Positions 12,393-21,612 of a stretch of 29,223 nucleotides of DNA are shown here, piece by piece. Source of the DNA: a virus; IMG/VR virus record IMGVR_UViG_3300029309_000145, positions 4,763-33,985 of that record. The stretch is one strand, 5' to 3'. Position numbers and translations under genes: made by a program. Each line of letters starts with the position of its first letter. Position 1 is the stretch's first letter. The notes beneath the pieces were generated by a model. It was not told the DNA's origin, did no database searches, and saw nothing but the letters and a program-made list of their open reading frames with translations.

Positions 12393-13071
12393 AGACGAAG
12401 TAGGAGAAGTAGCAGAAAGACCAGAATGGCTACCAGAGAAGTTTTGGAATGATGGTAATCCGGATTATGAGAATTTAAGTAAGTCTTATGCAGAATTAGA
12501 AAAACTTTCTTCAAGAAAAAAAGATGAACTTACTACAGAAATTAAAACAGAACTTGAAACAGAAAGAATGAAAGCTGTTCCTGAAGCACCAGATAAATAT
12601 GCATTACCAGAGATACCAGAACAGTATAATACTGAAACACCTCTTATGGATGGATGGAGAAAGTATTGTCACGATAATAAATTAAACCAAGATGCTTTTA
12701 ATGCTGGGATTGATTTGTTTATTAAATCACAACCACAATTTGATGAAAAAGCAGAAATATCAAAATTAGGAGAAAATGCAAATCAAAGGCTTGAAGCTGT
12801 TAGTTTGTGGGCAAATAAAAACTTTAATGAGAACGAAAGAAATGTAATCGCAAATGTATGTACAACAGCAGAAGGAGTACAGGCTATGGAAAAAATAATA
12901 GCTTTGGCACAAACCTCTGTATCTACAGAAGGAGAAATAAATGCTACTCTTGGAAAAACAAGATCAGATTTAGAAAGTATGATGAAAGATGTTAAATATT
13001 GGCATCCTACACATAGAGATGAATCTTATGTTAAACAAATAAACGAAGCATTTGAAAAACTTTATAGATAA
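12349..13071 (+). CDS. Capsid scaffolding protein, T7 gp9-like
   Basis: 240 residues (T7 gp9 has 307), very acidic with charged helices and no Cys in the N-terminal half. RPEWLPEKFWNDGNPDYENL, then SKSYAELE at residues 24-51, is the classic scaffold opening of this phage group. The C-terminus KYWHPTHRDESYVKQINEAF, then EKLYR, is a helix-turn-helix suited to coat binding. Scaffold guides procapsid assembly and leaves before packaging. A strong AAAGGAGGG lies 5 nt before ATG. The major capsid gene follows after one intervening gene, whereas in T7 gene 10 follows directly. Confidence 0.93.
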   Translation: MSEQESLINTEQEVKDEVGEVAERPEWLPEKFWNDGNPDYENLSKSYAELEKLSSRKKDELTTEIKTELETERMKAVPEAPDKYALPEIPEQYNTETPLMDGWRKYCHDNKLNQDAFNAGIDLFIKSQPQFDEKAEISKLGENANQRLEAVSLWANKNFNENERNVIANVCTTAEGVQAMEKIIALAQTSVSTEGEINATLGKTRSDLESMMKDVKYWHPTHRDESYVKQINEAFEKLYR

Positions 13072-13525
13072 TTTAGCTTGGGTTAAACCATCTAAATTAA
13101 GTGATGCAAGATACATAGCAGATAATATGCGAGAGCAAGATGTAAAAGAAGTTTTAGCTCTTGGACATAAACCTTATGAAGCATTAGTATATTCTGTTTC
13201 ACATGATGATGCTCAAACATTTACATTATTTTATGGTAAAGAACCAGTATTAATGGGAGGTACTGTAGGAGAAGGTGTAAGTGTGGCTAGGTTATGGATG
13301 TTAGCTACAGATGTTGCTTATACACAACCAAAAAAATTAGCGTTTATGAGTAAAGAATGGGTAAATTTATTACATAAACCATACAATTATTTGTATAATT
13401 ATGTATGGATTGGTAATAAAAAAGCAATAAGACTTCTAGAATATTTAGATTGTTCTTTTGATAAAGTACCAGAAACTAGAAAAAATCTACAATTTATTAA
13501 ATTTTCTCGTTGCAAAACTAAATAA
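13052..13525 (+). CDS. T7 gp13-like (DUF2833 / GNAT-like) protein
   Basis: 157 residues (T7 gp13: 138). WVKPSKLSDARYIADNMREQ, then DVKEVLALG, with ALVYSVSHDDAQTFTLFYG, VARLWMLATD and LEYLDCSFD follow the DUF2833/gp13 layout: an Arg-x-x-Asp-x-x-Glu helix, a GNAT-like sheet with a LWMLGTD-type strand, and a C-terminal G/C-F strand. In T7 gp13 is needed for virion morphogenesis and lies after gene 12; here it sits between scaffold and capsid genes, overlapping the scaffold 3' end by 20 nt. Acetyltransferase activity is not implied. Confidence 0.85.
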   Translation: MKNFIDNLAWVKPSKLSDARYIADNMREQDVKEVLALGHKPYEALVYSVSHDDAQTFTLFYGKEPVLMGGTVGEGVSVARLWMLATDVAYTQPKKLAFMSKEWVNLLHKPYNYLYNYVWIGNKKAIRLLEYLDCSFDKVPETRKNLQFIKFSRCKTK

Positions 13526-13548
13526 AATTAAGTATATCTAAATTGTAG

Positions 13549-13632
13549 ACCGAAATTATTGGAGTTTAGCCCATACGGATAACTGGACAGAAGATAAGCT
13601 CGACAATCTCATGAATGTTTTTTATTAATTTT
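13549..13632 (+). pseudogene. Possible remnant resembling the scaffold C-terminus
   Basis: In the 121-nt gap before the capsid gene, one frame reads DRNYWSLAHTDNWTEDKLDN, then LMNVFY and a stop. Aligned without gaps to the scaffold end KYWHPTHRDESYVKQINEAF-EKLYR it shares YW, H and D at the same spacing and the same length to the stop. It has no start codon or ribosome site of its own. The segment is visibly richer in G+C than its surroundings. This may be chance. Confidence 0.35.
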
Positions 13633-13646
13633 ATAAGGAGAGTAAA

Positions 13647-14468
13647 TTGGCTATATCAATTTCTACTGCTTTTATTAAACAGTTTGAGAGTGATGTCCAT
13701 ATGGCTTATCAGCGAATGGGCTCTAAACTAAAAGATACCATTAGGCAAAAACCTAATGTAAATGGTAATCAAACAGTTTTTCAAAAAGTAGGCAAAGGTA
13801 CTGCTGTTCAGAAATCAAGACATGGACAAGTACCAATTATGAATATCGATCATACAAACGTAACTGCAACATTAAGTGATTACTATAGTGCAGATTATGT
13901 TGATAGATTAGATGAACTAAAGACTAACATAGATGAAAGAATGGTTGTTGCACAAAGTAGTGCTGGTGCGTTAGGAAGAAAAACTGACGAACTAATAACA
14001 ACTGCTCTTGATGGTACATCAAACACACAAACAGAAAGTGGCTCTGATGGTCTTACACTTGCTAAGATTAACACAGTATTTTCTTCAATGGGTGAAGGTG
14101 ATATACCTGATGATGGTGATAGATACTTTATTGTATCACCTGATGGTTGGGTAGATTTATTAGCAATTAATGCATTTGCTGATGCTGATTTTATCGGACC
14201 AGATGAATTACCATATAAAGGTGGTATGGTTGCAAAAAGATGGCTTGGATTTATGTGGATGGTACATAGTGGTTTACCAACTACATCAAGTAAAAGACAA
14301 TGCTTTGCATATCATAGAACTGGTTTAGGAGTAGCTATGGGTTCTGATGTAACAACAGAAATCAACTATATTCCTGAAAGAGTGTCTAACTTAATTACTG
14401 CATATATGAGCCTGGGTGTTGTGTTGATTGACGACAACGCAGTCTTTGAAGTGCAGATAGCTGAATAG
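13647..14468 (+). CDS. Major capsid protein (TTG start)
   Basis: 273 residues. AFIKQFESDVHMAYQRMGSK, then LKDTIRQK, VFQKVGKGTAVQKSRHGQVP, DHTNVTATLSDYYSADYVDR and LDELKTNIDERMVVAQSSAG match HK97-fold coat proteins of T7-like marine podoviruses (T7 gp10A is longer, 345). It forms the icosahedral shell. AAGGAG at 13635-13640 lies 6 nt before a TTG codon (13647), and no in-frame ATG or GTG fits, so the most abundant virion protein seems to use TTG. Gene order scaffold, gp13-like, capsid, decoration supports the call. Confidence 0.92.
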   Translation: MAISISTAFIKQFESDVHMAYQRMGSKLKDTIRQKPNVNGNQTVFQKVGKGTAVQKSRHGQVPIMNIDHTNVTATLSDYYSADYVDRLDELKTNIDERMVVAQSSAGALGRKTDELITTALDGTSNTQTESGSDGLTLAKINTVFSSMGEGDIPDDGDRYFIVSPDGWVDLLAINAFADADFIGPDELPYKGGMVAKRWLGFMWMVHSGLPTTSSKRQCFAYHRTGLGVAMGSDVTTEINYIPERVSNLITAYMSLGVVLIDDNAVFEVQIAE

Positions 14469-14477
14469 GAGGTACAA

Positions 14478-14723
14478 ATGGCTTTAGATGCAACAAATTT
14501 ATTTAAGGTTGGTGGTGCTAATCCTGGAATGTGGATATATAAAACCACAGATGCGATAGGCACAGCTGACGATTCTGGTTACTTTAATGATGTAACTAAT
14601 GAATTAAAACAATTTGATGTAATAGTTATCATAGGATCAACTGGTGGTACTGCCACTATTGATATGGCAACTGTAACATCTGCAACTGGTGCAACTACAG
14701 TAACAGTAGCACTTCTTGCTTAA
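14478..14723 (+). CDS. Probable head decoration protein, 81 aa
   Basis: 81 residues: MALDATNLFKVGGANPGMWI, then YKTTDAIGTADDSGYFND and a C-terminal beta-rich GSTGGTATIDMATVTSATGA. The NLf.VgG.np..w.YkT.D......sGYFn pattern recurs in small proteins directly after coat genes of many phages. Its size, beta content and location fit a trimeric decoration/cement protein, but that function is inference. AGGAGG lies 6 nt before ATG 14478. A GC hairpin follows 8 nt after its stop. Confidence 0.78.
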   Translation: MALDATNLFKVGGANPGMWIYKTTDAIGTADDSGYFNDVTNELKQFDVIVIIGSTGGTATIDMATVTSATGATTVTVALLA

Positions 14724-14730
14724 CGGAGTA

Positions 14731-14750
14731 TGGGGGAGGTAACTCCCCCA
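14731..14750 (+). promoter_or_regulatory. GTAA-tetraloop GC hairpin between head and tail genes
   Basis: TGGGGGAG / CTCCCCCA form a perfect 8-bp stem (14731-14738 with 14743-14750) closed by a GTAA (GNRA-type) loop. It ends 7 nt before the tail tubular A ATG and buries the only purine-rich ribosome-site-like sequence there. No T-run follows, so it is not a classic terminator. T7 has its late terminator at the same genomic place. Confidence 0.75.
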
Positions 14751-14757
14751 ACATTAT

Positions 14758-15381
14758 ATGGCTACTACAAAGATAGATATATGTGCAAGAGCATTAGTTA
14801 TGATAGGAGCAAATCCTATAACTTCTTTTGCAGATGGAACAACAGAATCTACAGTAGCTAGTAACCTGTATTTAGATACAGTTAAGAATACATTGTCCAG
14901 TTATAGATGGAGGTTTGCTAGTAAACAGGCACAACTTTCAAGATTAACAGATGCACCTGATCATAAATGGGATGCCGCTTATCAACTACCTAGTGATTTA
15001 GTAGGTCTACATGGTGTGTTTGTTAATGATATGCCGATAAAGTTTGAGAGATATGGAGATATGGTTTATAATGATGCAACATCAACTGATAAAGTATACA
15101 TAGATTATACATTTTATGATGAAGGTGTAACTAATCCAGAAGAATTTTTTCCTCCATATTTTGTTTTTTTATTAGAACTATCATTAGCTTCTATATTTGG
15201 ATATGCTGTAGCACAGAATAATGCATTATCAGATTCTTTGGAAGGTAAAGCACAAAGACAATTAGCAATAGCTAAAAATCTAGATGCACAACAAAGAACA
15301 TCTAGCAGATTAAGAGTAACAAGATTTGCTAACACAAGAAATTCTACAGGTGCTTCTAGTATAGAAGGAACTGTGGAGTAA
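14758..15381 (+). CDS. Tail tubular protein A (gatekeeper/adaptor), T7 gp11-like
   Basis: 207 residues (T7 gp11: 196). KIDICARALVMIGANPITSF, then a LYLDTVKNTLSSYRWRFASK region and WDAAYQLPSDLVGL, are hallmark blocks of the gp11 family (n.AL..lG...I.s........a.........r..lL....W.fa). Late blocks YIDYTFYD and FFPPYFVFLLELSLASIFGY, then AVAQNN, also fit. It forms a ring below the portal to which nozzle and fibres attach. Its translation start is preceded by the 14731-14750 hairpin rather than an exposed ribosome site. The tail B gene follows after 2 nt. Confidence 0.93.
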   Translation: MATTKIDICARALVMIGANPITSFADGTTESTVASNLYLDTVKNTLSSYRWRFASKQAQLSRLTDAPDHKWDAAYQLPSDLVGLHGVFVNDMPIKFERYGDMVYNDATSTDKVYIDYTFYDEGVTNPEEFFPPYFVFLLELSLASIFGYAVAQNNALSDSLEGKAQRQLAIAKNLDAQQRTSSRLRVTRFANTRNSTGASSIEGTVE

Positions 15382-15383
15382 AT

Positions 15384-17570
15384 GTGGCAAAAAATAGAGC
15401 ATTATTAAGACAACTAAAAACAACATTTCAAGCTGGTGAACTTGATCCATTGATGGATATGCGTAGTGACGTTAATGCGTATACTAATGGAGCAAGACAA
15501 ATGCAAAATGTAAGTTTGTTTTCACAAGGTGGATTTAAAAGAAGAAACGGAACAAAAAGATATGCAAGTCTATCAGGTAATGCTAGACTCGTTGGTTTTG
15601 ATTTTGATGATAATGAACAATATATATTAGCATTTGGTAATCAAAGAGTAGATATATATTATCTTGGAGATAATTCATTAGCACAATCTATAACTGGTTG
15701 TGTGTGGACTACTAGTATTTTATTTGAAATGCAGTTTAGTCAATCTGGTGATACTATGATTATAACTCATCCTAGTATGCAAACACAAAAACTATTTAGA
15801 ACTGGTTTAACTACTTTTACTAAAAGTAATTTTACTTTTGATTCTGATTCAGAAAATGTATATCAACCATATTATAAATTTGCTGATCCATCCACTACTA
15901 TATCAGCAAGTGGTACAACTGGTAGTGTTACCTTAACAACAAGTGTAAATCATTTTACTTCTGATTATGTAGGTGTTTATTTAATGATAGAAGATACAAC
16001 TTTATTAATTAGTGGATTTACAAGTGCTACACAAGTAACAGCTACAATATTAGGTACTTTAAGAAAAAGACTTATTATAGATCCTTTTACTACAGAAAAC
16101 GGAACAAAAACAATAACAGTAAATGATCCGTTACATGGTTTGTCAAATGGAGCAACAGTTACTATTTCAGGATCTAATAGTATAGAAGGTATTAATGCAA
16201 CTGATATAAATGGATCAAAAACTATTACAGTTTTAAATGAAGATACTTATACATTTACAGCTGGAGGTTCTACTAATGCTTCTAATACTGCCGCTGGTGG
16301 TGGAACAGCAGTTTTTATAACAAGTGCTAATCAAGCAAATACAAAATGGAAAGAACAAACTTATAGTTCTATAAGAGGTTATCCAGCATCATCTACATTT
16401 CACGATGGTAGATTATGGTTTGGTGGCTCATCTAGTTTGCCAGACTTTGTGTGGGCATCAAAAGTAGATGAGTTTTTTAATTTTGATTTAGGTGAAGCAA
16501 CAGATAGTGATAGCATACAATCTTCTATTGGAGCATCACAAGTAGCAGATATAAGGCATTTAGTATCTAATAGACACTTATTAATTTTTACAGCAAATGG
16601 AGAGTTCTTTTGTCCACAAACAGATACAGCAGTTTTAACTCCAACAAACTTTCAAGCACGTAGACAAACAACGCATGGATGTAGCCACGTTAATGTAAAG
16701 ACATTAGAAGGTGGTGCTTTATTTGTTCAAAAACATGGCAGAGCAGTAAGAGAAGTATTGTTTACAGATTTAGAATTATCTTACTCAGCTACAAATATAA
16801 GTGTATTAGCAAGTCATTTAGTACAAACACCAGTAGATATGACAATATTAGAAGGTACTTCTGAACGACCAGAATCATATGCTATATTTATAAATACTGA
16901 TGGTACTGCTGGTGTGTTTCATGCAGTAAGATCAGAAAAGTTAGCTGGATGGACTGAATGGAAAACAACTGATGGTGCGTCATATAAAAGTGTAGAAGCT
17001 GTAGGAGCACGATTATTCTTTACTGTATTTAGAAATAGTGCATATTATATAGAAGAAATGGGTACAGAAGATAATACACTTGACCATGCATCAACATTTA
17101 CAATAGGAAGTGCTGGTACTGTGTTTACTGGATTATCTAATTATGCCAGTCAAACTGTTAAAGTAAGAAGTGGTAATTTTTATATGGGTGAATTTGCAGT
17201 TACAAGTGGTGGACAACTAACTTTGTCTAGTGGTTTTGATACAACAACAATAACTGTTGGTTTTGATTATGATATAAATGTAGAAACTATGCCAGTAGAA
17301 GTAGTTCTTACAAGTGGTAGTTTACAAGGTAAACCAAAAAGAATAAGTAAAGTAATATTAGGTTTAAACTCAGCATTAGCTACAAGTGTATCAGGTAATA
17401 AACTAATATTACGACAAGTAACAGATGATTTATCTTTGGCTCCGTCTGCTGTTACAGGCAAAAAAGATTTTTATTTATTAGGATATAATAAAGATGCAAC
17501 AGTAACTATAACACAAAGCGATCCTTTGCCAGTTAGAGTTACAGGATTGGTTATGGAGTATATGGCATAA
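15384..17570 (+). CDS. Tail tubular protein B (tail nozzle), T7 gp12-like (GTG start)
   Basis: 728 residues (T7 gp12: 794). The N-terminus TTFQAGELDPLMDMRSDVNA, then YTNGARQMQNVSLFSQGGFK, followed by RRNGTKRYA, is diagnostic. The central FHDGRLWFGGSSSLPDFVWA, then SKVDEFFNFD, with the acidic DSDSIQSSIGA, also matches. It is beta-propeller-rich and forms the tapering tail tube through which DNA and ejection proteins pass. The start is GTG 15384 with GGAG 6 nt upstream; a nearby ATG at 15382 is in another frame and closes quickly. Its TAA overlaps the next ATG. Confidence 0.94.
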   Translation: MAKNRALLRQLKTTFQAGELDPLMDMRSDVNAYTNGARQMQNVSLFSQGGFKRRNGTKRYASLSGNARLVGFDFDDNEQYILAFGNQRVDIYYLGDNSLAQSITGCVWTTSILFEMQFSQSGDTMIITHPSMQTQKLFRTGLTTFTKSNFTFDSDSENVYQPYYKFADPSTTISASGTTGSVTLTTSVNHFTSDYVGVYLMIEDTTLLISGFTSATQVTATILGTLRKRLIIDPFTTENGTKTITVNDPLHGLSNGATVTISGSNSIEGINATDINGSKTITVLNEDTYTFTAGGSTNASNTAAGGGTAVFITSANQANTKWKEQTYSSIRGYPASSTFHDGRLWFGGSSSLPDFVWASKVDEFFNFDLGEATDSDSIQSSIGASQVADIRHLVSNRHLLIFTANGEFFCPQTDTAVLTPTNFQARRQTTHGCSHVNVKTLEGGALFVQKHGRAVREVLFTDLELSYSATNISVLASHLVQTPVDMTILEGTSERPESYAIFINTDGTAGVFHAVRSEKLAGWTEWKTTDGASYKSVEAVGARLFFTVFRNSAYYIEEMGTEDNTLDHASTFTIGSAGTVFTGLSNYASQTVKVRSGNFYMGEFAVTSGGQLTLSSGFDTTTITVGFDYDINVETMPVEVVLTSGSLQGKPKRISKVILGLNSALATSVSGNKLILRQVTDDLSLAPSAVTGKKDFYLLGYNKDATVTITQSDPLPVRVTGLVMEYMA

Positions 17571-18166
17571 TGTGTACTCCAGAAGCGGCAATAGCATCAG
17601 CAGTAATTAGTGCTGGTGCTTCTATATATCAAGGCAACACAATGGCTAAAATTGATCAAATCAATAGACAAAGAGCCAAAGGTGAAGCTGATATTAGAAA
17701 TGCACAACTAGAAGAAGAAAAAAAAATAGCTAAAATAAATGTACAAATAGAAGAAGATAATAGAAGAAAAGCATATTTAAGAAATATATCAAGTGTACGA
17801 GCTTATCAACGAGGTAAAGATAGTCAATCTTTTGAAGCATTTTTAAATGCAGAAGAAGATGCTTTTAGATTAGATGTAGATAATTTAAGACTTGGAGGAA
17901 GAATAGAACGTGGTAGATTAGCTACACAAATATCTGTTAATACTGCGGCAAGTTCTTTGCCTGATTTAAGTGGCTTTTATAAAACATCTGGTTATTTAAA
18001 TGCCGCTGGTTCGTTGGCACAAGGTGGTTTTAATTATTATAATGCTTCGGTTCCAACTAACAGTCCAAATACAACTACAACTTCAACAACCTATAAACCA
18101 GGAAGTTATCAACAACAAACATCAGGAGGTACTTTTAATTATTACAATAATAAAAGTTATAAATAA
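17570..18166 (+). CDS. Internal virion (ejection) protein, T7 gp14-like
   Basis: 198 residues (T7 gp14: 196). It starts MCTPEAAIASAVISAGASIY with an Ala-rich hydrophobic segment typical of gp14, continues as a long charged helix (ADIRNAQLEEEKKIAKINVQ), and ends in an Asn/Thr/Tyr-rich tail. In T7 the protein leaves the capsid first and forms the outer-membrane pore of the ejection channel. It overlaps tail tubular B by 1 nt (TAATG) and the 1148-aa gene likewise. Sequence similarity is low, as usual in this family; order, size and composition carry the call. Confidence 0.82.
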   Translation: MCTPEAAIASAVISAGASIYQGNTMAKIDQINRQRAKGEADIRNAQLEEEKKIAKINVQIEEDNRRKAYLRNISSVRAYQRGKDSQSFEAFLNAEEDAFRLDVDNLRLGGRIERGRLATQISVNTAASSLPDLSGFYKTSGYLNAAGSLAQGGFNYYNASVPTNSPNTTTTSTTYKPGSYQQQTSGGTFNYYNNKSYK

Positions 18167-21100
18167 TGGTAAAAAGATACTCAGATACAAATAGAATAAC
18201 TATAAAAAGAAGTGGTTTATCAAACGTAAATATAGGTAGAATTGATGCCAAACCAATTAATGATGCTCTTAATTCTGCAAGAAGATTAGCTGATACTTTT
18301 TCAGAAGGGTTTAGCAAATTAGCTATAGATGAAGCTAAGAGAAGGGGAGCAGAAGATGGTAAAAACGTATCAATAGAATATGAAAATGGTGTGCCTATAA
18401 TACCAACCTTTGATGTTGATGGTGGACCAGCTTATGCAGATGCTTATAAGCAGTCTGCTAATATAGGTTATGCAAATGCATTACGTAATAGTATAAGAGA
18501 TAAAATAAATAAAACTACATTTGATCATCAAAATAGTAATTCAAGATTTCAACCTGAAAAGTTAGCAAGTTCTCTAAAAGACTTAAAAACTAACATAATG
18601 CAAAATTTACCAAGTAATTTTATTAATATGGCTAATGCAGATTTTGATCAGTTTGCTACAACAAGTTTAAGTGATGTACGATCTAAAACTGCTACTTATA
18701 ATTATAATATCAATGTTAAAAGTATGGAAACAGAACTAAGTGATATTACTACAGAAGTTGCAGATAATAATATTACTTCAGAAGAACTTACAGAAGATTC
18801 TGAAATAATACAAAAATTAAATTCTATAAAAGAACCTTATTTAAAACTTACAAATAATTTAGCTTTTTATGAAGATATATTAGAAAGAGTAAATGCTACT
18901 GCTAAAGCTAATAATACATTACAAAAACTATATTCAAGAGATGCTAATACAAAAAAAAATAAATATAGTTTAGATTTTCAACAAAAGTTTTCTTTGTTAT
19001 TACAAGGACAAGATATTGAATTAGAGTTTGAAGGTCAAACTATTAACAGAGATAATATACAAGAATTGATACCTAATGCACAAACAAGAAGTAATACAGC
19101 ACAAAAAATAAATTCAGTTTTAAGACAACGTATATCTCAAGAAAGTGCAAAACAGGAAATAAAAAACTTTGTAGTAAATAATAGTTTTGATTATTTAAAT
19201 AAGTTACAAGGTACTGTTAATGATAGTGATAAAATTGAAATTTTAGAAGGTGCTAAAACTGTATTAATTGAACAACTTGAAAGTAAAGATTATCTTGATT
19301 TAGATATAACAGACACAACAAGAAAAGAAACAGATACTTTATTAAAACAAGAGATAAATAATATAAGCAAAAGAATATTAAAATTAGATTCTAATGAAAT
19401 AGCTAATGAAATGAAAATGCAAATAGTTGGTAATCGTAATGACTTTTACAATGCTATGCTACAAGGAGATATTGTGTCAGCAATTAAATATGCAAATTTA
19501 GGTTTAGATCTTGATGATACAAATTTTGCTGGTTTTCAAAATATTGAAGATGCATCTGTTTATACTAATTTTAGTGGATTGTTAAGTAATTTAAATGCAA
19601 GAGATGATAGAGATAATTTACTTATAAATGATGCAACAATAGAAGCTGTAGAAGGCATACTTGCTGGAGTTGGACCAGATGATATTTTAATAAATGAAAA
19701 AAGATATACTAAACAAGAAATACTTAATATTGCAAAACCTTTTACAAGTACAAAAATAGTAGATACTGCTCTTAATGAATTAAAAGGACAAGCACCAAAT
19801 ACATCTAATTCTGATATAACATTAAGTAATAATTTAGAATCTATGATGAAAGTAGTAAATCAAGAAACACTTACTGATTCAGATAGATTGACAATAAGAT
19901 CAATACCAAACTCACAATATGAAGATGTATTAAATACAGTTTACACAAGTAACAAAAACACATCTTTCATTCCAAAATTTGTTGAAGATATGAAAAATGG
20001 TAATCCAACTTTGTTATTTCCTATAATGAGAAATGTTGGTAGAGTGCCTACTTCTATAAAAAAATATCTTAATCAATCAGTCATAAGTGGCAATATAAAT
20101 GAAATTATTATAGCAAGTAATATATTTGGACAAATAGATTTAGATGAACCTTTAAGTAATGATTTAAGAAATGGTGATAGTAAAATAAGTGGACAAATAG
20201 AAGGTTTTTATAACGCAATAAATACATATGATGTAACTACAGAAGAAAAACAAGCATCTGTAAAAAATTTAATAGAAAGAACAATAAAAGTTTTACAAGA
20301 TCCTAATGATAGTACATTTGAAAATAAACAAAGATTGATTGCTAGAAATATATCTACAGAAGATAAAGATTATCAAAGTACCCAAAATCAAGAAAATTAT
20401 CTTTTAGGAAAACTAAGAGATTATGCACTAGAGCATAGAACTGATAATAAAGATGAAACTGTTATATTTACTAAAATAGTACAAAGTACAGCAGAACAAT
20501 TTTTAGATAGATATACTATGGAAACTTTATTGCAAGGTACTGAACCTACTTATAAACAATTTACTGAAGATTATTTAGATTATTATGATTCTGTAGCAAA
20601 AAATATAGTATCAGTTTCAAGTGGTGGCACAGTAGTGCATGGAATAACAGATGCAAGAAATGATCCTATGAACATTATTAAAATACCAAGTTACGAAGGA
20701 AAGTATGTTGGTGTTGGTCCATCATTAGATAATATATTTAAAAGTTTTTCTCAAATAGTAGATAAATCTGATGATGTATATAAAATAGAAAATGCCTTAC
20801 CAAATTTATATATAGTAAATAAATTTAAACAATTTGGTGGTGTTGCTATAGTTGATGATGGTATTGAAAATAATATTTCAGATTTAGATTATTTGAAAAA
20901 AGCAAAGTTACAACCACAAGCTATACCTGGAATAAATTTATTACAAAATACTAATGTGCATGAAGCATTATCTATAGGAGATATACCAATGGTATTAGGT
21001 ATAAATGCATTTTTAGTAGAACACAAAAATGGATTTGCTTTAGCTTATCAACAAGGTAGAGATGATATACCACAATTTGTAACAGATAATTTAAATGAAG

Positions 21101-21612
21101 AAATAGTAATAGGCAGAGATGTATTATTTAACAGCAAATTTAGAGAAGATGTTAATAATAGTGCCATAATACAAGGAGTACGTGCTGATAGTTTTATTGG
21201 CAAAGGATTTGGTAGAAATAGGCAACAAGCTAAAGCATTTGGGTATGGTGCATATTCTCGATATTACAGTTCTTTTGAAGTTCCTAATGTTGCTAATAGT
21301 AAAGAAGCAGAATTAGTAACATTAAACAGACAATATTTAAGTTTAGAAAGTCCAGGTCAAGAAATAAAAGATCCTATTACATACAAAATTAAAAAAACAA
21401 ATGATGGATTCTTTATTGTACCAGAACAAATGATTACTAAAAAAGATGGTTTGTTTGTTTTATCTAATATAAATGAGTATACAGCTATGTATCAATATCC
21501 TAAATATGATAGTGAAGGTAAAGCAAATATAGCTTTGACTAAATTAAATAATAGAGCAACTAAAGATTTACAATCACATAGAGAATTTATCAAAAAAACA
21601 AAATTTAAATAA
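18166..21612 (+). CDS. Internal virion (ejection) protein, T7 gp15-like, 1148 aa
   Basis: 1148 residues, larger than T7 gp15 (747). It is predominantly helical, polar and Asn/Lys/Asp-rich without signal peptide. The N-terminal block NDALNSARRLADTFSEGFSK with AIDEAKRRGAEDGK is the usual opening of gp15-type proteins. The rest lacks recognisable catalytic motifs; no transglycosylase ES...GAxG signature is seen. In T7 gp15 builds the periplasmic tube of the ejectosome. The gene starts at an overlap with the gp14-like gene and ends at an overlap with the 1461-aa gene, so the three ejection proteins are coupled. It is assigned mainly on order, size and composition. Confidence 0.82.
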   Translation: MVKRYSDTNRITIKRSGLSNVNIGRIDAKPINDALNSARRLADTFSEGFSKLAIDEAKRRGAEDGKNVSIEYENGVPIIPTFDVDGGPAYADAYKQSANIGYANALRNSIRDKINKTTFDHQNSNSRFQPEKLASSLKDLKTNIMQNLPSNFINMANADFDQFATTSLSDVRSKTATYNYNINVKSMETELSDITTEVADNNITSEELTEDSEIIQKLNSIKEPYLKLTNNLAFYEDILERVNATAKANNTLQKLYSRDANTKKNKYSLDFQQKFSLLLQGQDIELEFEGQTINRDNIQELIPNAQTRSNTAQKINSVLRQRISQESAKQEIKNFVVNNSFDYLNKLQGTVNDSDKIEILEGAKTVLIEQLESKDYLDLDITDTTRKETDTLLKQEINNISKRILKLDSNEIANEMKMQIVGNRNDFYNAMLQGDIVSAIKYANLGLDLDDTNFAGFQNIEDASVYTNFSGLLSNLNARDDRDNLLINDATIEAVEGILAGVGPDDILINEKRYTKQEILNIAKPFTSTKIVDTALNELKGQAPNTSNSDITLSNNLESMMKVVNQETLTDSDRLTIRSIPNSQYEDVLNTVYTSNKNTSFIPKFVEDMKNGNPTLLFPIMRNVGRVPTSIKKYLNQSVISGNINEIIIASNIFGQIDLDEPLSNDLRNGDSKISGQIEGFYNAINTYDVTTEEKQASVKNLIERTIKVLQDPNDSTFENKQRLIARNISTEDKDYQSTQNQENYLLGKLRDYALEHRTDNKDETVIFTKIVQSTAEQFLDRYTMETLLQGTEPTYKQFTEDYLDYYDSVAKNIVSVSSGGTVVHGITDARNDPMNIIKIPSYEGKYVGVGPSLDNIFKSFSQIVDKSDDVYKIENALPNLYIVNKFKQFGGVAIVDDGIENNISDLDYLKKAKLQPQAIPGINLLQNTNVHEALSIGDIPMVLGINAFLVEHKNGFALAYQQGRDDIPQFVTDNLNEEIVIGRDVLFNSKFREDVNNSAIIQGVRADSFIGKGFGRNRQQAKAFGYGAYSRYYSSFEVPNVANSKEAELVTLNRQYLSLESPGQEIKDPITYKIKKTNDGFFIVPEQMITKKDGLFVLSNINEYTAMYQYPKYDSEGKANIALTKLNNRATKDLQSHREFIKKTKFK

